Assembly: GCA_037349315.1 (NCBI GenBank)
Contig: JBAIAC010000007.1
Location: 4,836,001-4,900,000 of the forward strand
DNA length: 64,000 nt
Source: Chelydra serpentina
Taxonomy: Eukaryota > Chordata > Testudines > Chelydridae
Direction of reading: 5' to 3'
The notes beneath the pieces were generated by a model. The model was not told the DNA's origin, made no database searches, and saw only the letters and a program-made list of their open reading frames with translations. The translations under genes were made by a program, and so were the position numbers. The first letter of the stretch is position 1, and each line of letters starts with the position of its first letter. Positions 55,256 to 64,000 of this stretch are shown piece by piece.

Positions 55256-58200
55256 TTTTATCAGGTATAATCTGAAAGCTATCCAGTCCACGCTAGAGAT
55301 ACTGGACTGCTCTAACTAGCACCAGCATCTGAAGCAGCCCCCAGCTGGCCCTACACTGAGTAACCATAGAATTGGCACAAAGCCACCTTTGCCTTCAGTT
55401 TGGGTCTTGTGCTTACCACAGTTTGGCTGGACCTGAGGCTCTAGGCCACTGTTCCTAATCTAACCATCCATCCACATATGTAGATGTATATTACTGCTGC
55501 TCAATTTGTGTCTGAAAATTCGAATCTGAGCACCACTTCAGAATGATAATAAAAGTGGGTCTGTTCATTTAGCCAAATTATTAATATTTTGTAGTACTCC
55601 TGCACTGCATTACCATCTCAAAAGAGATTGCATGTGGTTTAAAATGCACTGTATTAAGGAAATTGTTTCCTGTTTCCTACTTTATGTTACTGATTTGAAA
55701 TATTCTATTCTTAACCACGTTGCAATAAAATTAGATAATTACTTAGCTCATTTTTCTATATGGGTTTGGTAATTCATAATTGTCTCAGAGCTGAGAAAAT
55801 GTTTCCTTTAAGAAGGTTAAACAAAGAGTTTATTGACATTAGTGAAGATTGGTTAAAGAAAACATTATTAAATAAAAGGAGCTTTATTTAAACACTAAAT
55901 TAATCATTTAAAGGCAAATTAGAGGTCGTAACTCCTCCTAAATAAATAATGTTAAACAATAATTAGATACCCATTTTAGATTACAGGCAAGCACTTGGGT
56001 TCAGTGGGCTGAAAAACAAGTTTCTTCTCATCTCTTTAAATTTGTTCAATATACATCATTAAAGCGAACCACTGGCCTGCTTAAATTTTTTCTTTCCAAG
56101 ATTAAAAAAAGATTCTGTTTGTAACTGTGTGTCATATTTGCCATTAGATGATAAAACATCTTTAAAGCTTCACTTTCATATAAACAGAAGAAAAGATGTG
56201 AGCATCCAGAGAGCTCTCCTACAGTGGAAATCGATGTTCTTAAGCTAGTGGTTACAGTTATCAATCTTATCAAACGGGCCAATGCATGAGTGCCCTTAAC
56301 CACTTTCATTTGTATGATCTCTCTTTGCTGGTGTTAACCTTTCAGACATTACAGAATTTGCAATATGCACTCTAGGCTATAATTACACTCTCAACTCTTT
56401 CCCTTTCATTAGCACTCCTAGTCATCTCTTAAGTGCCAGATAAAATTAAAAGAAACGGCCTTTTAAAAATTTCATTAAAGTATTATATTTTTAGGCTGCG
56501 AGTTCTGTACCTGGTTGCAGTTGCTGATGAGTATTAACAAACCTTCCCCTATCATCCTGTTTCAAAGAGGTGGTTTGTACAGGGAATCACACACTTGGGA
56601 GAAACACATCTGTGCCCTGCTGGGTTTGCACTAGGTCTTCTCAACATGATGATGGCTGTTGAGTGTTGACAGGTACCTTACCACTGTACTCCAGAGTCTT
56701 CAGTGGATGTTGCTAACTCTAGTGCCAACAGGCTTAATCAAAGCATTGGGAAATTTTGTTTATAGCGCTACAAGAGTTAAGGGGGTTAGGTTAATGCAAT
56801 CTGACGTTAGCGCTGATAAATAATGACAACACACACAGCTACCTCGGCATGGATGGGAACATCAAAAAGCACAGGCTTTCTGTGAAGGGATTGTTCGGTA
56901 AGGAAAAAAGAGAAGGAGACTCAGGAACAGCTAGAAGTTCTAGAATGATTTTACTCAAGTCTATTGTTGACAGTCAATGATTCTCTTTTATATGTGGAAT
57001 TGTTGGCCTGCTTTTAGACTTACTACATTTGGTTTCAAAGAGATGTTCAGGTCAACAGAGTAATTCCTCTGCTACAAAAAGAATCCTTGTTTTACAATTG
57101 TACATTGCACTAAGTGATATCTCATAGCTGATCAGAGTCAATAATTGAACAATCTGCATTGTCTTCAGTTCAAGTCGTTTTCCATACCTGAGTAGCATGC
57201 AGTACCTGTTTTACCCTCCTTTTTTTGTCAGTGGCATAAAGGTGTATAAATGTAGCATTACAATATTATATATCTATAGGGTCTTATTTCCTCTTGATAC
57301 TTTCATTAAATTCTCATTAAAACGACTGAGACCAGAGCCGTTTATAACCAGAATATACGCCACATCAGAAGCACATCTTTGAGAACGGAAAAATCCAGCA
57401 CTGCAGATTTCAGTTCAAATCCAACATGTTCGGAAGAATAACGTCATAGGGGAAAGTTGTTGTGAACAATCCTGATACCTCTCATTAGTGGAAAACACAA
57501 AGGAACAGAACAGGACTTTCCTGATTATTTTAGTGGTTTTTTCTTTAACCACCAAATTTACACACAAAAAGAAAGGCACTTTGTGTTTAAGGTTAATCAA
57601 GTTTCAGTACAATTTTTTACAAACTGGAATCACACTAATCTTTTTTTTCTTGCTCTAATGTGTGGCTGTTGAAATCCTCAGCTGTGATAAATTAAGCTAC
57701 TTATTAATCTAATTATCGTACATTCATCCTAGAAACTTTCATGTGACTTGAAAAGGCTATTCAACCTTTTCCCTCCCCTCCTAGAAAGGGCTCAACCTTG
57801 CACCAATTAAGATCATTCTGAAGTAATGCTTTAAAAAAGCTTTCTTTAATCACCCCGTGGAACATGGGCTGATCGTAAGCAAACTAAAAGCTATGAGAAA
57901 AGTTTTGGTTACCTTCAAGTTTGTACATTTCAGGGTGGGAGAGGAAGATACCTTTTAGGTATTCGTCTCTTTCCCCCCCCCCCACCCTCCCAAAATAAGT
58001 CTCTGTACTTATTTAGCAAATAAAGTTGCCCTTCTTCTGCTATACTAAAACAACAATGTGTAGAGTTGTTTGAACAAACCACACAAAGTCAAATCCAGTA
58101 TTTGTATAATGGACCCATTTTGATTCCCAGAACACATATGAACCACACAGATTTTATAAGGTTCTTCTCATGTAGGTTCAATCTGGGATTAAAAATAAGA

Positions 58201-59654
58201 AATCTGTTGTAAAATGTATCATATCTTAAACATCCATTCATTGCCAGATGCCTTGGTTATTTTTTTTTTAAATAACCGCCTCAATGGAGCTATTTTACAT
58301 TCAAATTAAACGAGGTATTAATTTGAATGCAAAGCAGCTCAGTTTGTGTCTCTAGTTTCAATGACAGGTTTACTCCAAGATAGAATTTATGAAGAGCCCA
58401 ATATGGGGGAAGTCCGTTGCCGTTGTCACCCGCCCTCCATGCCTTGCAAACTTGCTAACTGTGAATAGTTTTTGAAGTGAAGATTAAAAGAGTTGAATTA
58501 TAAAGTATAATTACATTTTATTGAAACTCTAGAAATCAGAAAAAAAATTCAGCAGGAAACTTTTAGTGAAACATGATGTGTTGTCATTATCATTAAAAGA
58601 TAAAAGTTCCATACTGTTTTTATCTGTTTATTTGGAAGAAATCCAGCCTTTGCAGTTATGCAGGAAACAAAAAACTGGAATGCAGGAGTAATTATTAAAA
58701 CTGTGTGATTTGTTATCTCAGCTACTGTCTTTCCAAATGGTAATGCGATATCAGCAGCTGCAGACGGTCGCTGATTTCCTCTATTAGTAAACAAGTGCTT
58801 TGGAGACCTGTGTGAGGCACTTTAAGCCCACTACTCCCCGAAGTGCTGTCAGGCTTAACTACTAATCCATGGTATTTCAGAGCACTGGAAATTCATCTTT
58901 ATAAAACCTGAACAAAAAAGGGAAAAAGCCTGGAGGGCATGAGCTCCCTCTGGTGAGACAAATGACATGTTCATTTATTAATGAAACAATAACCCTGGAA
59001 AGAGGATCAAAGCACATTCCATCCTCACTTTACAATCCCCAATTTTCTCAGGCCATACCATTTAATTGAGCCATGACAATGGAATACTTAATTGTTGCAT
59101 TAAAGTTTGAAGAAGCGACTCCTTCAGCATCAACATTCGTTTCTGGATTATTACAGGAGAACGTAGCCGGCTTGTAGCGAGTGGAATTTTATTTTCTCTA
59201 CTTTCAGGGCTCTTTTTTATATAGAGAGAGATTTTTTAAATGCCTCTTATCCCTAACCAAGCACATTCTTTCCCATAAGATAACTGCACCTTTCCTCTGT
59301 TCTTTGAACATTGCTTTATGAAACCCCAGTTGCTGGCCTAGTGTACTGTTCTGACCATTATTCACAGGGGAAATGGAACAATGGACCATGTCTGCAACAG
59401 AAAGAGAAACTGCATGGGACCTGCACCCTGGAAAGGGAAAGGAAATGACTGGTCTTGCCTTGAAACTCCCAAGTAAAGAAAAGACCAATTTATGGAGCTG
59501 GCCTTGCTGCACACTCTTTAAGAACTCTCTGGTTTCAAAGAGAATGGCGGCCGAAACAAAGTCATCAGCTTAATTTTAATGGACATTTTCAGGAGGGTTG
59601 AGGCCCAGCTTGGGAGGGCAAATCTGAGTACTTCTGCCTCTGACTATGGACTGC
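55256..59654. other. AT-rich, repeat-free block, candidate conserved elements
   Basis: Over 4 kb has almost no transposons. 55640-56480 and 57600-58560 hold dense ATTA/TAAT words (for example AACACTAAATTAATC; TTAATCTAATTATCG) and look like developmental enhancer DNA. No open frame is exon-like. 58250-58350 has mirrored words TTTAAATAACCGCC and ATTTGAATGC. Confidence 0.5.
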
Positions 59655-59876
59655 ACTGCTATTAGCCAAGATGGTTAGGGACACAGCCCCATGCTCCAGG
59701 TATCCCTAAACCTCCAAATGTCAGAAGCTGGAACTAGATGACAGGGGATTGATCATTCACAATTGCCCTGTTCTGCTCGTTCCCTCTGAAGCATCTGGCA
59801 TTGGCCAGTGTTGGAAGACAGGATATTGGCTTAGATGGACCATTGGTCTGACCCAGTATGGCCATTCTTATGTACA
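59655..59876 (+). mobile_element. CR1 LINE 3' UTR fragment
   Basis: CATCTGGCATTGGCCAGTG, then TTGGAAGACAGGATATTGGC and TTAGATGGACCATTGGTCTG; it ends ATGGCCATTCTTATG. It is the same region as 29188-29400 but better preserved. Confidence 0.8.
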
Positions 59877-59945
59877 GGGACTTCAGTGAGACTACTCACA
59901 TGCTTAAAGTTTAAACATCTGGTTAATCGCCTTTCTGAATCAGGT
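59877..59945. repeat. Palindromic repeat, right half
   Basis: GACTACTCACATGCTTAAAG, CTTTCTGAATCAGG is the right half of the GGCCTGATCC family. It directly follows the CR1 end, so CR1 may have inserted into it. Confidence 0.5.
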
Positions 59946-60659
59946 GACAAAGGCAGAAGCCCTCAGCTCGGCATCCACAATTCATTTTGCAGGTGTAAAA
60001 GGGAGGCCACCCTTCTTAAAACTTACTGCTGCCTCTAACTTTTACTGCCGTGTTAAATTAATGTTAACTCACTCCAGGGCCTAGTTTGACCTAGTCTCCT
60101 TAAATAACAATCCTGATACAGCCTGTTCTGTGTATATTTTACCCAGTATTTTGCTTTCCCAATTTTTAAAGTGTGTTGCAACTTCTAGGGAGACACACAT
60201 TTTCACACTGATCTCATCTGAGATCAAGGAGAAACTCCTGTTTTCACTTAAACAGTCAGCACTTGTACGGGCACGTATCAAACTTCTTACACAAGTCTTC
60301 ACTCTTCGAATTGTACACCGAACTGTGTTTGAGATCCTGGGCATAAGGATAAGGACACAGAAAAGTTGGAAATTAAAATCAGCTTTCCAAAAAGACCAGG
60401 ATAACTAGTCAGAAATGAATGTATGCATTATTTGTCGCTGCAATTGCATGCTGTGTTTAGTGTGTCTTATCATATACGTATTGCTTGTTTTTCATTACAT
60501 GCTTTCAAAGTTTGTACCGACGACTAATTTTGTGTAAATCCGGTTGGCAGAATTTGGTTTATATTTTTTTTATAATTTCAGTAGATAATATCACTGTTTA
60601 TTTTTACGCATTTCCCCCCCTACTTTTATCTATTTAAATTTGGGGCGAGGTCAGACAAC
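59946..60659. other. Intergenic sequence, nothing recognised
   Basis: AT rich. Frames at 60081-60408 on both strands lack domains. Confidence 0.5.
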
Positions 60660-60678
60660 GGGGTGGGGTGGGGTGGGG
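60660..60678 (+). repeat. (GGGGT)n, G-quadruplex-capable
   Basis: Four GGGG tracts are separated by single T residues, a textbook intramolecular G-quadruplex motif. Confidence 0.75.
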
Positions 60679-60789
60679 TCAAACAATAATTACTTAATGA
60701 CCACTGACGTTGCGATTCAGAAAGTTAAAGCTTTGTATTTATGAAAGCGCAAATTGTCAATATCATATGTCAAAATATATACCTTAGGT

Positions 60790-61089
60790 CGGTGGTTCTC
60801 AACTGTGGTCCACTGCTTCTTCAGGGAAAGCCCCTGGCATGCCGGGCTGGTTTGTTGACCTGCCGCGTCCGCAGGTTGGGCCTGTCGCGGCTCCCACTGG
60901 CCGCGGTTCACCACTTCAGACAAATGGGGGCTGCGGGATGTGGCGGACAGCACATCCCTCGGCCCGCGCCGCATCTCGCAGCCCCCATTGGCCTGGAGCG
61001 GTGAACCGCGGCCAGTGGGAGCCGCGACTGGCCGAACCTGCGGACGCGGCAGGGGTCAACAATCAGTGGACCACAGTTGAGAACCACCG
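60790..61089. mobile_element. Foldback hAT element, exactly 300 bp
   Basis: CGGTGGTTCTCAACTGTGGT at the left end mirrors ACCACAGTTGAGAACCACCG at the right. Perfect 8-bp TSDs CCTTAGGT lie at 60782-60789 and 61090-61097. Much of the interior also folds: GCGGCTCCCACTGGCCGCGG near 60888-60907 and its mirror near 61008-61027; ATGGGGGCTGCG and its mirror. It is CpG rich and encodes no protein. The perfect TSD indicates a recent insertion. Confidence 0.92.
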
Positions 61090-61097
61090 CCTTAGGT

Positions 61098-61449
61098 CAA
61101 GCTCTAAGAAGTTCTCAAGCAGCATTTTTCTTTCTTTGCCTCCCTGTAAATTTTGATTATTATTGACAGAAATATTTGTGGTCAGTTTGTGTGTGTGGGG
61201 CGAAATCAACATTTACTGATAAAAATTGAATCCCTACAAGGCTATGTATAAAGTAACATTTAATGCTCCAATATTCAACAGAGGTTGGGGGTGTTGTTCT
61301 TTCTTACCTGGTTTTATTTTAAGAAACTTTCATTTTCTGAATGCAAGTACAACAAGAAGTTAAAATGGAAACTAGGCACTTCTGCCTGCTGCGTTGAAAT
61401 GAATATAGTCTAATTAGATAATATAATTCACCTAAGATGTGTGTCATAA
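61098..61449. other. Intergenic sequence, nothing recognised
   Basis: AT rich with no repeat boundaries. Confidence 0.5.
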
Positions 61450-61670
61450 TAATTATAGTACTTTGCACTCACCTGGTGTCTATTATATCAGGATCTCAAA
61501 GCACTTTACAAACACTAATTACGCTTCTCACTATCCCTGTTTGGGTAACCTGGGACAGAGAGAAGTCAAGACACTGACCTAAGGACAGACATTGACACAT
61601 AGAGCTGGAACTGGACCCCAGGAATTCTGCTTCCAAATGTCCTGCTCTAACCACTAGACTGCACTATAAG
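61450..61670 (-). mobile_element. MIR-like CORE-SINE
   Basis: The plus strand shows TCTCAAAGCACTTTACAAAC, then GAACTGGACCCCAGGAATTC and GTCCTGCTCTAACCACTAGAC, the reverse complement of the tail, B-box and A-box in order. Confidence 0.75.
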
Positions 61671-64000
61671 GGCTCAATGCTCCCCACCGCTTTCACAGCA
61701 TGAAGAGGAGCAGGAGGGTCCTCAATGCTTTGGAGGGGCAGGGGAGAAGGAAGACGGGGTGCCATGGTATCGCCTCAAGAGGGCCAGCAAGAAGGGGGAG
61801 GTGTGGGGAAAAGAGCCACTCTGTGCAGCGTATTCCATCAGAGCAGGATAAATGATGATGGCTAGAGTATGCGTTGTATATTACTGCTGCCTTGCATCTC
61901 ACTCATCGCCCCCTAGAGCTCTGGCAGACCAGGGAAGTAGTATGAGCATGGGCGGGTGGTAGGCCAGTCAATGCAGCACACCACTTTTATAAGCCATGCC
62001 AGTGCTGTGGGGAACAGGGAGGAAGGAGCAGCCTGGATCCAATGGGGAACCCTGCCCAGGGGTATTCCCAGGGAGTTCCTGCAGATCTGGGGTCTGTGCA
62101 GTACTTGTAGGTCATGTTACTTACATGCTGTTGTTGGCTTGCCCGAATGGAGGGGATAAGATGTTGGAACCGCGGCTCATAGAGAGTCTCTCTGAAATGC
62201 ATCATTTCCCACTCAGTCTGTTTTACATGGGAGGGGAGCTTTGGGCCCTGATAAAGAAAACAACAGTTTGGAGGACTAACCCAAAGCTTGAACTGCACCC
62301 CACCTTTGTTAACATTTGGTCTGGCAGGGGTAAGCACCCCCAGGCCATTCCAGACAATTTTCATGCCCAGTACTGTCCACTCTCCTTTTCCCTTTCTTAA
62401 ACACCCAGGACATTTCATGGTGGGTTCTCAGGGGGTTCTGTGATAGGCTGATCTACAGCCCCGATGGTCTCAAATCTTCCCCAGAGTCAGAGATGCAGAG
62501 ACTATTCTGTGATACCTCTAACCTGGGGCAGCTCCAGAGAGCTTAAGGTCTTAAGAGTGTGCCCAGCGGGAGTTTAGCACAGGCTACCCAGCGGGCTCAA
62601 ATCTCATCTTGGAAACAGCAGCAAAATTAGGGGGCGAGGTGGCAAGTGAGGAAGGGAAAAGAACCCCCGAGGGAGAGAATGGGAGTCACTGGGTCTAACT
62701 GGGGTGAGAGCTGATTGCGCTGGGAAGAAAAGGATCAAGGCAGGAGATTAGATTTGGGGAAGGGGACGGGGAAGTATCTGGTTGAACTAGGTTGGGTGGT
62801 GGAAGAGGAAAAGATGGGAGACAGTGAAGGTGGAAGGAGTGGGAAAGATGTCAGCCCGGATATGTTCAGAATACTTTGATAAGAATCCAACCCCTAGGGG
62901 TTTTGTTTGGCTGAGAGAACCGATCCACTGCGGTGCACCCACCCACGGCTCTCTGGAAGAGTGTGGCCAGTGAGGCAGTTAGAGCACAGACCTGCTCTCT
63001 AGCATGTCAGAACGGACAGTGTCCTCTGTGGAGCGGCTAGGACTGTGAGTGGAGCCAGCCGGACACAGCCTTGCCCTCAGCAGCGGAGCAGAGTGACTGC
63101 AAGGAGCGGGGAAGAGGCTCCTTGTAGCCTCCCTGCTCCCTCACCCAAACAGGAACACGCCACTCTCTAGCCTGAACCGTTGAAACGCATTGAGCAAAAA
63201 TGGTCGGAGAGCAGGGTCTCCTCACAGGGTCAAAGCCTGCTCCCGGTTATACCCAGGCCTGGGTTCCAGTGGAGCGCAGAGCACAGCAGAAGGCCGACTG
63301 GGCCCTCAGAGTTCTGTGGCGGGATAGCTCGACGGGAATAATACAGCGATTCTCTCTCATTTTTTATTTGAAGCTATTTAGAAAACGAAGTGCTCAGTAG
63401 CTCCCGAGACAGAAGGAGATAATCCACTTCCACTGAAATCAATGAGAGATTGGCCATTGCTTCAACGGGAGCAGGACCGAGCCCACACTTTGAGCAGGAT
63501 GCAAGCCACGCGTGCAGCCCTGCAAACCCTTGCTCCCACAAGCAGGCCCTGTGATTTCAATGGCACCATGCCCTGGAGTTGGGGGATTGCGGGGTTGGAC
63601 CCCATATTTCTTACCCATCTAATCTGCATGATTTGATACTGAAACAGCTACGCCAAAACAAACTGTAGCCATCCACTCTTTGATGCAGGCGGAACCGAGT
63701 CTGGGTAAAATAGACAAGTCTTATTGAACAGAAAAAGGCTCCACATTGTCAGTTACTTTAGAAGGAGGAAGCAACAGTCTGCGTGGCATTTTCTTAGTTT
63801 GTAATAATGCTGTCGGCACAGGACCAACTTCTGCTCTCAGACAGCAACTCTTGACTCCCAGTGGGTCAATCTCACCATAGGGCTAGCAGGTGTAACTCAG
63901 GGCAGCTGCAGCAGCTCACACCCCTGCATACCTGGGCCCATTCGGCTCAAAGGGGTTCCCCCCCCCCCTCCCCCCGGTTCCAATGGCAGAATTTGGTCCC
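61671..64000. other. Intergenic sequence
   Basis: No gene is recognised. 62580-62860 is purine rich. 63425-63590 carries two pieces of the palindromic family (TCCACTGAAATCAATGAGAG; GCTTCAACGGGAGCAGGACC; TGTGATTTCAATGGC). A C-run lies at 63958-63974. Confidence 0.45.

Overview
This window looks like intergenic or deep-intronic DNA from a reptile nuclear genome, most likely a turtle. There are no operons, bacterial ribosome-binding sites or dense coding regions. Nearly every recognisable feature is an amniote or chelonian repeat: CR1 LINEs with the ATTCTATG-type 3' tail, a tRNA-derived SINE with a CR1-like tail (the turtle Cry I type), MIR-like CORE-SINEs, Penelope-like elements (PLEs), hAT and Tigger-like DNA transposons, MITEs and solo LTRs. 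I found no host protein-coding exon, rRNA, functional tRNA or CRISPR array. Family names come from memory of consensus features, not from a database search.

Layout. 1-306 is the end of a probable LTR. 1374-1667 is a MITE with two strong hairpins. 5105-5558 is a GC-rich hAT element with a perfect 8-bp target-site duplication (TSD). 5690-6045 is a CR1 fragment. 6.4-10.6 kb holds short palindromic repeats, MIR-like SINEs and another MITE. 11.9-17.8 kb is a CR1 cluster: a young 5'-truncated copy with an open 677-residue ORF (11945-13978), an older minus-strand copy split by a solo LTR (14857-15537), and a near-identical but broken third copy (16080-17817). 17.8-21.0 kb holds SINEs and three PLE insertions, two of them head-to-head inverted dimers. 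21.9-25.5 kb carries several palindromic repeats. 27.8-28.4 kb is an old SINE split by an unclassified insertion. 29-33.6 kb holds CR1, MITE and SINE copies.

The 33.6-40.1 kb and 55.3-59.6 kb stretches are AT-rich, poor in repeats and rich in TAATTA-like words, as expected of gene-desert DNA that may hold conserved non-coding elements. 40353-41145 is a Tigger-like element containing a SINE and a second copy of the double-hairpin MITE. 43.5-44.3 kb is a CR1 interrupted by a PLE. 45.4-46.4 kb holds MITEs and a SINE. 49.27-49.84 kb is a decayed SGNH-hydrolase-like frame, probably from a tyrosine-recombinase retroelement. 53.1-54.1 kb is a CR1 of a different subfamily. 54.8-55.3 kb holds a tiny palindromic DNA element and a compound microsatellite. 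60790-61089 is a 300-bp foldback hAT element with a perfect 8-bp TSD.

The strongest items for a second look are the PLE inverted dimers with hammerhead-ribozyme-like cores, the repeated family of very short palindromes ending in GGCCTGATYC and built around TGAAGTCAATGGGA, the MITE groups sharing a GTCTACAC terminus, and the nesting order of insertions that can be read from their TSDs.
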